Below, piece by piece: positions 6,049-12,907 of a stretch of DNA of 13,578 nt. The notes below the pieces were generated by a model, which had not been told where the DNA came from, searched no databases, and saw nothing but the letters and a program-made list of their open reading frames with translations. Numbering within the stretch: position 1 is the stretch's first letter; each line of letters opens with the position of its first letter. The position numbers were made by a program, and so were the translations under genes. The stretch covers positions 1 through 13,578 of the forward strand of contig JAHFMA010000008.1 of the NCBI GenBank assembly GCA_023264475.1, given 5' to 3'. The stretch is from Candidatus Parcubacteria bacterium. GTDB taxonomy: Bacteria; Patescibacteriota; Minisyncoccia; Phycocordibacterales; PALSA-1337.

Positions 6049-6357
6049 ATGCCAGCCAAGAATTTCCAGGCGCATCTCGATAACCTCCGCTCCAAGCCGG
6101 AGCATGTCCGTCGCCGCTTAGCTTTCTGGTCTTCGTTCGGACTCACCGCCATCATCGCCGCATTCTGGCTCGGCTCGATGACATCTTTCAATACGCATGC
6201 CAAGCAGTCCGTGGCCGCGGCCGTCGACAAGGCCGGTTCACCCGCACAATCTCTCGTCGCCGGCGTCGGCGCTTTCGGCAAAGATATCTGGCAGCTCGTC
6301 TTCGGCGCTAAGAAAGTCCAATATTCTGAAGTGATCGCGACGCCTGGCACCAACTGA
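6049..6357 (+). CDS. Small single-pass membrane protein of unknown function
   Basis: I do not recognise a named family. The 102-residue protein has a basic, cytoplasm-facing N-terminus (KPEHVRRRLAF, 16-26), one strong hydrophobic helix at about 26-45 (WSSFGLTAIIAAFWLGSM) and an Ala/Ser/Gly-rich extracytoplasmic tail. This is type II (N-in) topology by the positive-inside rule. A second, weaker hydrophobic stretch (DIWQLVFGA) lies near the end. It sits between the MBL-fold gene and gyrA, with a terminator right after it, so it belongs to the MBL transcription unit rather than to gyrA. A TACACT at 6031-6036 could be a weak internal -10. Confidence 0.75.
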   Translation: MPAKNFQAHLDNLRSKPEHVRRRLAFWSSFGLTAIIAAFWLGSMTSFNTHAKQSVAAAVDKAGSPAQSLVAGVGAFGKDIWQLVFGAKKVQYSEVIATPGTN

Positions 6358-6374
6358 TATTGACTCTCTAGGAG

Positions 6375-6393
6375 ACCGCGGAAGCGGTTTTTT
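6375..6393 (+). terminator. Intrinsic terminator upstream of gyrA
   Basis: ACCGC-GGAA-GCGGT forms a 5-bp stem with a GGAA tetraloop, followed directly by a T-run ending at 6393. It closes the MBL/membrane-protein unit 17 bases after the stop codon and insulates gyrA. Confidence 0.75.
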
Positions 6394-6415
6394 GTTTGCT
6401 TCAAACACCGATTTT

Positions 6416-6424
6416 TGCTATAAT
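6416..6424 (+). promoter_or_regulatory. Extended -10 promoter for gyrA
   Basis: TGCTATAAT is a perfect -10 hexamer with an extended TGn. TTGCTT at 6396-6401 is a partial -35 with a 17-base spacer. The hexamer ends 10 bases before the ATG, so the leader is predicted to be about 4 nt. Confidence 0.7.
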
Positions 6425-6434
6425 ACCCATACAA

Positions 6435-8906
6435 ATGGCCAAGAAGTCAGACAAAGACGTACCAGAGATCAGGCCGGCATCCGCCGGCTCAGGCATTGTC
6501 TCTAGGAGCATCTCGACTGAGATGCGCGAATCATTCTTGGACTATGCCATGTCGGTCATCACCGACCGCGCGCTCCCTGATGTCCGCGACGGTCTCAAGC
6601 CTGTGCATCGCCGCATCCTCTTCGCCATGCATGAGAAGGGTCTCACTGCTTCCGCCAAATTCCGCAAGTCCGCTGTGGTGGTAGGCGATGTGCTCGGCTC
6701 TTACCACCCGCACGGCGATGCCGCTGTCTATGAGTCTATGGTCAAGATGGCCCAGCCCTTCACTATGCGCTATCCGCTGGTCCACGGGCAAGGCAACTTT
6801 GGCACCGTCGACGGCGACCCGGCTGCCGCTATGCGTTATACGGAGGCCAAGATGTCCCGTATGGCTGCTGAGCTCCTCCGCGATATCGACAAGAATACCG
6901 TCGACTTCCGCCCCAACTATGACGGCACCAGGAAGGAGCCTTCCGTCCTGCCTACCGCTGTCCCCAATCTGCTCCTCAATGGCACGCTCGGCATCGCCGT
7001 CGGCATGGCCACTAACATCGCCCCGCACAACCTCCGCGAGGTCGTTGATGCCGCTACGCACCTAGTAGACAACAAAGAGGCCAGCACCGAGGACCTCCTC
7101 CAGTTCGTCAAAGGCCCCGACTTCCCGTTGGGTGCTGTCATGTATGGCGAGAAGGACATCCAGCATGCCTATGCCACTGGCCGCGGCTCCATCACCGTGC
7201 GCGGCGAGGCTGAGATCATCGAGGACAAGAAGGGCCAATACCAGATCGTCATCACCTCCATCCCATTCCGCGTCAATAAGAGCGAGCTCATCATGAAGAT
7301 CGCCGACCTCGTCAGGGAAAAGGTCATCGAGGGCGTCAAAGCCCTCCGCGACGAATCCGACAAGGACATCCGCGTGGTCATCGACCTCAAGCAGGGTTCA
7401 TTCCCGGAGAAGACCCTCAATCTCCTCTACAAGCATACCCAGTTGGAGGACGCCTTCCACGTCAACATGGTCGCCCTCGTCCACGGCGTGCCCCAGACTC
7501 TCGGCCTCAAGTCCATCCTCGAGGAGTTCGTCACTCACCGCATCGAGGTCATCCGCCGCCGCACCAAGTTCGATCTCGATGCCGCGGAGGCTCGTGAGCA
7601 TATCCTCCTCGGCCTCAAGAAGGCCCTCGATCATATCGATGAGATCATCACTCTCATCCGCGCTTCCAAGGACGTCGCCGAGGCTCATGCCGGCCTCATG
7701 AAGAAGTTCAAGTTCAGCGACCTTCAGGCCACTGCCATCCTCGAGATGCGCCTCCAGAAGCTGGCCGGCCTCGAGCGCAAGAAGGTCCTCGACGAGCTAC
7801 GTGAAGTCCAGGCTCTCATCGAGGAGCTCAAGAGCATCCTCAGCTCCGAGAAGAGGGTCCGCGGCATCATCAAGACCGAGCTCGCCGAGATCCGCGAGAA
7901 GTACGGCGATGACCGCCGCACCCGCATCGTCAAGCACGGCGTCAAAGAATTCAAGGCCGAGGACCTCATCGCCGACGAAGAGTCGGTGCTCGTCCTCACC
8001 AAGGGCGGCTACGTCAAGCGCACCGATCCATCCGAATACCGCAAGCAGAAGCGTGGCGGGGTAGGGGTCGTAGATCTGGACACGAAGGAGGAGGATTTCA
8101 TCTCCCATCTCATCTTCGCTTCCACCCACAACGACCTCCTCTTCTTCACCGACAAAGGCAAGGCCTATCAGATCAAGATGTTCGAGATCCCCGAGGGCAA
8201 GCGCGCCACCAAGGGCAAATCGGTCATGAATTTCCTGTCGCTCGCTGACGGAGAGCGCGTTACCTCGATCCTGCCCATGCCCAAGAATAAGAAAGAGGCC
8301 GAAGGTCTGTCCCTCATGCTCATCACCAAGGACGGCACCGGCAAGAAGACTTCCGCCGCTCATTTCAAGGACGTTCGCCGTTCTGGCCTCATCGCTATCA
8401 CGCTAGATCAGGGCGACGAGCTCATCTCAGCTTCGTTCGTGGAGAAGGGCGATACTGTCATGATCGCCACCAAGGAAGGCCAGTCCATCCATTTCAAGGA
8501 AGCCGATGTGCGCGAGATGGGCCGTAATGCCGCCGGCGTCCGCGTCATCAAGCTCGACAAGGACAGCGTCATCTCTGCTGATGTCGTCTCCAAGTCTGCC
8601 AAGAATCCCTGCCTCTTCGTGATGGGCGCCAACGGCTATGGCAAGAAGACCGAGCTCTCCGAATACAAGGTCCAGGGCCGCGGCGGCTCAGGCATTCTCA
8701 CCATGAATGTCACGGCCAAGACCGGCCCGCTCATGGCCGCTCGTGTCGTCACTGAGGAGGATACTGAGGTCGTCGCTATGTCCAAGAAGTCCCAGGTCAT
8801 CCGTACCGACCTCGCCGAGATCCCGACCCTATCCCGCGCCACTCAGGGCGTGCGCATCCTCAAGCTCCGCGAAGGGGATTCACTAGCGTCGCTCATCTGT
8901 CTCTAA
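6435..8906 (+). CDS. gyrA: DNA gyrase subunit A
   Basis: GyrA makes the double-strand cut and passage that introduce negative supercoils, together with GyrB. The 823-residue protein has the breakage-reunion domain with [16 protein letters not shown] (45-60), [11 protein letters not shown] (90-100), [10 protein letters not shown] and the catalytic tyrosine in [10 protein letters not shown] (Tyr135). A coiled-coil region (about 430-500) is followed by a six-blade C-terminal beta-pinwheel. Blade 1 carries the GyrA box as QKRGGVG (538-544), whose last lysine is changed to valine relative to QRRGGKG. The E. coli Ser83 position is Ala96 and Asp87 is Glu100. The ATG at 6435 is chosen over an upstream TTG because the promoter lies between them. 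The box-bearing pinwheel favours gyrase over ParC. Confidence 0.96.
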   Translation: MAKKSDKDVPEIRPASAGSGIVSRSISTEMRESFLDYAMSVITDRALPDVRDGLKPVHRRILFAMHEKGLTASAKFRKSAVVVGDVLGSYHPHGDAAVYESMVKMAQPFTMRYPLVHGQGNFGTVDGDPAAAMRYTEAKMSRMAAELLRDIDKNTVDFRPNYDGTRKEPSVLPTAVPNLLLNGTLGIAVGMATNIAPHNLREVVDAATHLVDNKEASTEDLLQFVKGPDFPLGAVMYGEKDIQHAYATGRGSITVRGEAEIIEDKKGQYQIVITSIPFRVNKSELIMKIADLVREKVIEGVKALRDESDKDIRVVIDLKQGSFPEKTLNLLYKHTQLEDAFHVNMVALVHGVPQTLGLKSILEEFVTHRIEVIRRRTKFDLDAAEAREHILLGLKKALDHIDEIITLIRASKDVAEAHAGLMKKFKFSDLQATAILEMRLQKLAGLERKKVLDELREVQALIEELKSILSSEKRVRGIIKTELAEIREKYGDDRRTRIVKHGVKEFKAEDLIADEESVLVLTKGGYVKRTDPSEYRKQKRGGVGVVDLDTKEEDFISHLIFASTHNDLLFFTDKGKAYQIKMFEIPEGKRATKGKSVMNFLSLADGERVTSILPMPKNKKEAEGLSLMLITKDGTGKKTSAAHFKDVRRSGLIAITLDQGDELISASFVEKGDTVMIATKEGQSIHFKEADVREMGRNAAGVRVIKLDKDSVISADVVSKSAKNPCLFVMGANGYGKKTELSEYKVQGRGGSGILTMNVTAKTGPLMAARVVTEEDTEVVAMSKKSQVIRTDLAEIPTLSRATQGVRILKLREGDSLASLICL

Positions 8907-8916
8907 GATATTTTTT

Positions 8917-9081
8917 GTATTGAGAAGGACTGGTTTCTCGAGAATCCGAGGACTTGTCTGAGCGAGTATGCAGCCGTAGAAGCCGAGGGAGCAATTGGGC
9001 TTCGAGCCCAGCGACCGAGGCATTCACGGATGCAACGAGCGAGTCCCGCAGGATTTGAGGGAAACCAGTCCTTCGAAATAC
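8917..9081. repeat. 165-bp imperfect palindrome (candidate structured RNA or MITE-like element) after gyrA
   Basis: The outer arms 8917-8937 and 9061-9081 pair at 19 of 21 positions, including a perfect 14-bp core (GAAGGACTGGTTTC). Inward pairing continues: AATCC/GGATT, GGACT/AGTCC, then TGCAGCCGT with ACGGATGCA (8 of 9), and a perfect apical hairpin TGGGCT-TCG-AGCCCA at 8996-9010. The whole unit can fold into one rod. It lies 10 bases after the gyrA stop and takes up most of the 235-base spacer. Open frames across it look like artefacts. The strand of any transcript is not determined. Confidence 0.65.
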
Positions 9082-9123
9082 GGGAACGTGTCCACACATG
9101 AGCATTTTTTGTGCTACGGGGCG

Positions 9124-9132
9124 TGATAGAAT
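9124..9132 (+). promoter_or_regulatory. Extended -10 for the methyltransferase gene
   Basis: TGATAGAAT: TGn plus TAGAAT, ending 9 bases before the ATG at 9142. There is no clear -35. Confidence 0.45.
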
Positions 9133-9141
9133 ATAGCTACT

Positions 9142-9660
9142 ATGTTCTCCGATCCGGCCGTCAACCTCTCCAAACTAGGCCTCGCTGAGGGCATGAAGGT
9201 CGTCGATCTCGGCGCCGGCTCGGGCTTCTACTCTATCGAAGCCGGCCGGCGCGTCGGAGTCTCTGGCCGCGTCTATGCCGTAGATGTCCAGAAGGATCTC
9301 CTCGAGCGCTTGCGCTCCATCGCTGCCAAGGATGATGTCCGTAATATCGAGGCCGTCTGGGGCAATGCCGAGAAGATCGGCGGCACCAAGCTCCGTGAAT
9401 CCGCCGCCGACCGCGTGATCGCCTCCAATATCCTATTCCAGATCGCCAAGCTCGATGATTTCGCGCTCGAGATAAAGCGCATCCTCAAGCCCGGCGGCAA
9501 GGTCCTCATCGTGGATTGGAGCGAATCCAGCACCATGAGCCCCAAGACCCTTGTGCCAGTCCTCAAGGCAGAGACCTTGTTCGAGAAGAATGGCTTCGCC
9601 CTCGACCAGTCGTTCGACGCGGGCGACCATCATTATGGGCTAGTGCTGACGCGCCGCTAA
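9142..9660 (+). CDS. Class I SAM-dependent methyltransferase
   Basis: The 172-residue protein has a Rossmann-type methyltransferase core. Motif I is VVDLGAGSGFYSIEAG (20-35), the motif II acidic residue is in RVYAVDVQKD, a motif III-like acidic loop (WGNAEKIGG) follows, then the ASNILFQI strand (motif IV region), and RILKPGGKVLIVDW as the post-motif strand. The fold resembles the UbiE/Methyltransf_11 group. The short N-terminus (FSDPAVNLSKLGLAEGMKV) and the missing substrate-specific cap give no hint of the target. It has its own promoter after the palindrome, and its stop codon touches the -10 box of the solute-binding protein gene. Substrate unknown; small molecule, RNA or protein are all possible. 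Confidence 0.88.
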   Translation: MFSDPAVNLSKLGLAEGMKVVDLGAGSGFYSIEAGRRVGVSGRVYAVDVQKDLLERLRSIAAKDDVRNIEAVWGNAEKIGGTKLRESAADRVIASNILFQIAKLDDFALEIKRILKPGGKVLIVDWSESSTMSPKTLVPVLKAETLFEKNGFALDQSFDAGDHHYGLVLTRR

Positions 9661-9662
9661 GC

Positions 9663-9668
9663 TATAAT
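9663..9668 (+). promoter_or_regulatory. -10 element for the solute-binding protein gene
   Basis: A perfect TATAAT starts 3 bases after the methyltransferase stop codon and ends 7 bases before the next ATG. The transcript should start at or almost at the ATG. No -35 match is seen. Confidence 0.6.
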
Positions 9669-9675
9669 CATCCCC

Positions 9676-10995
9676 ATGAAGAAGACATCTAGATTCCAGA
9701 TAGTAGTCATGATCGTCGCGGTCGCTTGCATCGTGGCCGGCGTCATCGCCTTCGCCACCTTCAGAAGCAAGAGCTCATCGTCTCAGTTGCCGGCCGTGGC
9801 AGTCTGGGGCACTTTCCCCAAGGATGTATTCGACCGCTATGTCTCGAATATCAACAATACTTTGGCGGACCAGATCACCGTCAATTACACCCAAGAGACC
9901 ACGGACAACTTCCTGCGGGACTTCGTCTCGGCGCTAGCTCGCGGCAATGGCCCAGACGCGATCCTCATCCCCGCCGATCTGCTCCTCCCGAACCGCGACA
10001 AGCTCACGCCTGTCCCGTATACGGTCTTGCCTCAGCGCACCTTCCTCAACACCTATATCGATGAGGCTTCTATATATCTGGATCCGAATGGTGTGCTCGG
10101 CATCCCATTCATCGCTGACCCGCTGGTGACGTATTGGAACAGGGATATGTTCAATGCCGCCGGCTTGGTCATGTGCGCTGACCCTTCCTGCAAGCTCTAT
10201 TGGGACCAGTTCAGCAGCTACGATGACAAGATCACCATCAAAGACGACAACGGCACGGTGACCAAGACCGCCGTCGCGCTCGGCGATTTCGCCAATGTGA
10301 ACAACGCCCGCGAGATCTTCGCGTCCATCCTCATGCAGTCGGGCAATCCTATCACCGCGCAGTCGAGCGATGGCTCCGTATCGAGCGCGATCAAGACCTC
10401 TTATCGCGCTGATCCTTCTGGTGCGGTCAAATTCTTTGCCAAGTTTGTCAACCCGAGCGATAAGGATTATTCCTGGAACCGTTCATGGCCGGCCGCCAAG
10501 ACCGCCTTCTTGGCCGGCAACCTCGCTACTTACTTCGGGCTAGCTTCTGAGCTCTCTGAGCTTCGCGCCAAGAATCCCAACTTGAATTTCGACATCGCGC
10601 CGTTCCCGCAATTCCGTACTGGAGGGGTAGCGGCCGCTTACGCCAAGCTCTACGGCTTCTCTCTGGTCAAATCTTCAGCCAAGACCAACGCCGCATATTC
10701 GATCATCTCCATCCTAGCTGCGGCTCAGAATCTGCCCAAGATCTCCAGCGCCATGTATCTGCCGTCGGTCTCGCGCGCCGTCATCGCCGCCGGGTTCGAT
10801 GATCCGTATCTCGACCTCTTCAATCGCTCGGCCCTCATCTCTCGGACCTGGCTCGATCCGGACCCTGTCCAGACCGCCAAGACCTTTGGGACCATGATCC
10901 AGTCAGTGACCAGCGGACAAAAGAACATCACCCAGGCCGTGAATGACGCCGGTGATCAGTTCAATGCAGCTATCAGACAGGCCGTAGGACAATAA
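9676..10995 (+). CDS. Membrane-anchored extracellular solute-binding protein (family 1, MalE-like)
   Basis: The 439-residue protein starts with a basic patch and one membrane helix (about 8-28) with no lipobox cysteine after it, so it is probably held by an uncleaved anchor. The rest follows the SBP_bac_1 pattern: VAVWGTFPKDVFDRY strand, ITVNYTQETTDNFLRDFVSALARGNGPDAILIP, then GVLGIPFIADPLVTYWNRDMFNAAGL, and later GAVKFFAKFV, AFLAGNLATYFG and KLYGFSLVK. These regions build the two lobes of a sugar- or oligomer-binding protein. A CADPSC cysteine pair (about 172-177) may form a disulfide. No ABC permease or ATPase lies in the window; instead pilin-like genes follow after 4 bases. The ligand cannot be read from the sequence, and the protein may serve the pilus locus rather than nutrient import. 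Confidence 0.85.
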   Translation: MKKTSRFQIVVMIVAVACIVAGVIAFATFRSKSSSSQLPAVAVWGTFPKDVFDRYVSNINNTLADQITVNYTQETTDNFLRDFVSALARGNGPDAILIPADLLLPNRDKLTPVPYTVLPQRTFLNTYIDEASIYLDPNGVLGIPFIADPLVTYWNRDMFNAAGLVMCADPSCKLYWDQFSSYDDKITIKDDNGTVTKTAVALGDFANVNNAREIFASILMQSGNPITAQSSDGSVSSAIKTSYRADPSGAVKFFAKFVNPSDKDYSWNRSWPAAKTAFLAGNLATYFGLASELSELRAKNPNLNFDIAPFPQFRTGGVAAAYAKLYGFSLVKSSAKTNAAYSIISILAAAQNLPKISSAMYLPSVSRAVIAAGFDDPYLDLFNRSALISRTWLDPDPVQTAKTFGTMIQSVTSGQKNITQAVNDAGDQFNAAIRQAVGQ

Positions 10996-10999
10996 ATAT

Positions 11000-11500
11000 A
11001 TGAATACCATCAAGAAGATCGCCATATCAGCTAGCGCACTCGCCATCCTGCTCGGATCGGCCTCGATCGCCCCCATTCTGGCAGCGACGAACAGCGTCCC
11101 TGAAGTCAATCTCAATAGCAAGCCGACTAACGGCCCGTTCGGCGCTTTCCAGCTCCTACAGTGCGACGGTCCGAAACTACCGTCCTCTATGGCGGATTAT
11201 CTGGCCAAGTTCAAGGCTGAGAGAGGGCGTGATTATCGCGTCTGCAACTTCCAAGGTTTGATGGATCAAGTGCAATACCTCATCAATGCCATGATCATCC
11301 TTGGAGTGGTCGGTGCAGTCGTCGGCTTCGTCTATGCCGGCTATCTATATATCACAGGCATCCCTAGCAATATCAGCAAGGCCCATGCCATATTCCCAAA
11401 AGTCTTCTGGGGACTTATACTTATGCTGACAGCATGGTTCGTCGTCTATCAGATCCTGGAGTGGCTGACAGGGAATGCCTCAGCTTATCTCGGTGGATAA
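11000..11500 (+). CDS. Pilin-like two-helix membrane protein 1 (TrbC/VirB2-type)
   Basis: The 166-residue protein has a Sec-type signal peptide (about 1-29, MNTIKKIAIS start, Ala-rich cleavage region). A short extracytoplasmic segment follows with two cysteines (Cys55, Cys82) that could form a disulfide. Two membrane helices lie at about 93-118 (LINAMIILGVVGAVVGFVYAGYLYITG) and 131-156 (WGLILMLTAWFVVYQILEW), with a short polar turn between them. A signal peptide plus two helices with a short loop is the layout of VirB2/TrbC pilins in type IV secretion, which are widespread as tandem genes in CPR genomes. The extra Cys-bearing N-terminal domain sets it apart from the other five. The ATG is 4 bases after the solute-binding protein stop, so the two are co-transcribed. 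Confidence 0.72.
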   Translation: MNTIKKIAISASALAILLGSASIAPILAATNSVPEVNLNSKPTNGPFGAFQLLQCDGPKLPSSMADYLAKFKAERGRDYRVCNFQGLMDQVQYLINAMIILGVVGAVVGFVYAGYLYITGIPSNISKAHAIFPKVFWGLILMLTAWFVVYQILEWLTGNASAYLGG

Positions 11501-11501
11501 T
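11496..11501 (+). promoter_or_regulatory. Possible -10 (GATAAT) for pilin-like gene 2
   Basis: GATAAT overlaps the stop codon of pilin-like gene 1 and ends 8 bases before the next ATG. It could be chance, since a TAA stop contributes most of the match. Confidence 0.25.
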
Positions 11502-11509
11502 GGAATCTC

Positions 11510-12028
11510 ATGAATAAAATGAACAAAACAATAAAAGGCTCTCTCGTCTTGGTATTCGCAGCCGTTTTGGCGCTCTCAGCTTGTGCTAGCCCGACCATTG
11601 CCCAAGACAACAGCACGACTCAGACGACCACGCTCCCGAGCGATAACAACACTACGCAGACGACCACCAACTCTAGCAATAACAATACGACCCAGACGAC
11701 GAACTCCGGGAGCTTCTATCTCCAAAACCCTCTCGAAAAGAAATTCACTAGCGTCGGCGACCTCATCGACGGCTTTGTCGGCATCTTCACCTATCTCGCC
11801 ATCCTCGCGGCCGTGCTCATGATCATTTACGTCGGCTTGCGCTTCGTCTTGGCTCAAGGCAACACAGAGGAGCTTAAGAAGCGCAAGGAGCAGCTGCTCT
11901 GGATCATGGTCGGTGTGGGCGTGGTGATCGGCGCTCGCTTGATTGTCTCCGTAGTCCTCAATACCTTGAAGGCTACAGGGACAGTCAGCTCGACGGTCAT
12001 CGACAGCGCCGACAAGGCGCTGCAGTAG
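11510..12028 (+). CDS. Pilin-like two-helix protein 2 with lipobox and Thr/Asn-rich linker
   Basis: The 172-residue protein has a signal sequence ending in LSAC (22-25), which matches a lipobox with Cys25; cleavage after AQ (about 32) is the alternative. Residues 33-67 are a low-complexity linker with three NNTTQTT-type or STTQTT-type repeats. Two helices follow at about 85-113 (IFTYLAILAAVLMIIYVGLRFVLAQ) and 129-152 (LLWIMVGVGVVIGARLIVSVVL). The polar loop GNTEELKKRKEQ between them is the typical inter-helix loop of the CPR TrbC/VirB2-like pilins. The linker could lift the helical part or be glycosylated on the outside. The first of two possible Met starts (Met1, Met4) is used. Confidence 0.75.
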   Translation: MNKMNKTIKGSLVLVFAAVLALSACASPTIAQDNSTTQTTTLPSDNNTTQTTTNSSNNNTTQTTNSGSFYLQNPLEKKFTSVGDLIDGFVGIFTYLAILAAVLMIIYVGLRFVLAQGNTEELKKRKEQLLWIMVGVGVVIGARLIVSVVLNTLKATGTVSSTVIDSADKALQ

Positions 12029-12037
12029 CATTAGCAT

Positions 12038-12043
12038 TATAAT
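12038..12043 (+). promoter_or_regulatory. -10 element for pilin-like genes 3-4
   Basis: A perfect TATAAT lies 14 bases before the ATG at 12058 in the 29-base gap after gene 2. A second AATAAT lies even closer at 12049-12054. A leader of about 7 nt is predicted. No -35 is evident. Confidence 0.5.
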
Positions 12044-12057
12044 CCCTTAATAATCCC

Positions 12058-12360
12058 ATGAATAACAGCAAGACCTTGGCCGATGTGATCACCCTGATCA
12101 TTTCTTATTTGAACCAGATATTGGTGCTCCTGATGGCTTTCGCCGTTGTCACCTTCGTCTGGTATATCATCAATTACTTCATCAAGGCTGATACGGACAA
12201 GAAGGAAGCCGCCAACTACGCCATGTACGCCGTGATCGGTTTCTTCGTAATGCTCTCGGTCTGGGGCCTAGTCAACATCTTGAGCAACACCTTCGGCCTC
12301 GGCAACTCTTCCGCAGCGAACACTATAAATGAGAATGTGAATAACCTTTTCCCTCGATGA
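12058..12360 (+). CDS. Pilin-like two-helix protein 3
   Basis: The 100-residue protein has no separate signal peptide. Helix 1 is about 18-43 (YLNQILVLLMAFAVVTFVWYIINYFI), the loop KADTDKKEAANYA is charged, and helix 2 is about 55-79 (YAVIGFFVMLSVWGLVNIL). The C-terminus is NTFGLGNSS plus an Asn-rich tail. The WGLVNI...TFGLGN block is shared with gene 4 and, more loosely, with gene 5. The stop overlaps the start of gene 4 (ATGA), so translation is coupled. It belongs to the same pilin-like family as its neighbours, judged from motif and topology only. Confidence 0.72.
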   Translation: MNNSKTLADVITLIISYLNQILVLLMAFAVVTFVWYIINYFIKADTDKKEAANYAMYAVIGFFVMLSVWGLVNILSNTFGLGNSSAANTINENVNNLFPR

Positions 12361-12806
12361 AAGACATATACGCAAAGCTTCAGTCATTATCCAAGAAGCT
12401 TGGCGCCATTGGCGCTTACGCGATATTCAATGCGACCAGCGAGGTCAATGTGAATGTTAATGGAGGTGGGGGAGGAGGGGGCAGCTATAACGGAGGCGCT
12501 GGCGGCCAGAACGTAGATTCGCTCTTCGCGACCCTCTGGCATATCGGTGACTTGGTCATATATGCCCTCATCGGCTTGGCGGTCATATATATCATCTGGA
12601 ATGCGGTCAAGCTTGCCACGAGCGAGGGGGCAGATTCTCGCAAGGAATACCAGCACACGATCATCTGGGGCATCGTCGGCTTGGCCGTCATCCTCTCGAT
12701 CTGGGGTCTGGTCAATATCATCGGCGGCACCTTCGGCTTGGGCAATGCCAACGGCGGCCAGTTGGATTCATCCCAGGATTTCCAGAGCCTGATGCTCACC
12801 AAATAG
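12357..12806 (+). CDS. Pilin-like two-helix protein 4 with poly-Gly segment
   Basis: The 149-residue protein begins with an amphipathic segment (1-25) that is not a clear signal peptide. A VNVNVN stretch and a Gly-rich linker follow, with seven consecutive glycines at 36-42 and further GGAGG. Helix 1 is about 64-86 (IGDLVIYALIGLAVIYIIWNAVKL). The loop ATSEGADSRKEYQHT is polar. Helix 2 is about 101-122 (IIWGIVGLAVILSIWGLVNI), followed by GGTFGLGN. The helix 2 codons are identical to those of gene 5 over 50 bases. Translation overlaps gene 3 by 4 bases. The flexible linker could expose the N-terminus on a filament or membrane surface. Confidence 0.72.
   Translation: MKDIYAKLQSLSKKLGAIGAYAIFNATSEVNVNVNGGGGGGGSYNGGAGGQNVDSLFATLWHIGDLVIYALIGLAVIYIIWNAVKLATSEGADSRKEYQHTIIWGIVGLAVILSIWGLVNIIGGTFGLGNANGGQLDSSQDFQSLMLTK
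12660..12709 (+). repeat. 50-bp exact direct repeat, copy 1 (in pilin-like gene 4)
   Basis: This stretch is identical base for base to 13124-13173 and encodes the second helix (IIWGIVGLAVILSIWGL). The flanking bases differ at once on both sides (g/c at each edge). Confidence 0.9.
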
Positions 12807-12854
12807 CAGTTCGGGTATCCACAGATGCGCCTGTCTTCGGGACCGGCAATCCTA

Positions 12855-12860
12855 TATAAT
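12855..12860 (+). promoter_or_regulatory. -10 element for pilin-like genes 5-6
   Basis: TATAAT in the 101-base gap between genes 4 and 5. If used, it gives a leader of about 41 nt, the longest in the window. An AATAAT at 12896-12901, 6 bases before the ATG, is an alternative giving a leaderless transcript. Confidence 0.45.
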
Positions 12861-12907
12861 TCAGGCAGTCACAAAGTTTAGAAGCATATTAATCAAATAA
12901 TCCTATC

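Noticed and set aside
8893..9105. Minus-strand open frames across the palindrome after gyrA
   Set aside because: They arise from the palindromic element, have Arg/Ser-rich nonsense composition, and lack a plausible start context.
8910..9112. 9-bp direct repeat ATTTTTTGT on both sides of the gyrA-downstream palindrome, as a target-site duplication
   Set aside because: The sequence is a low-complexity T-run; the left copy overlaps the arm and the right copy is 22 bases away from the other arm.
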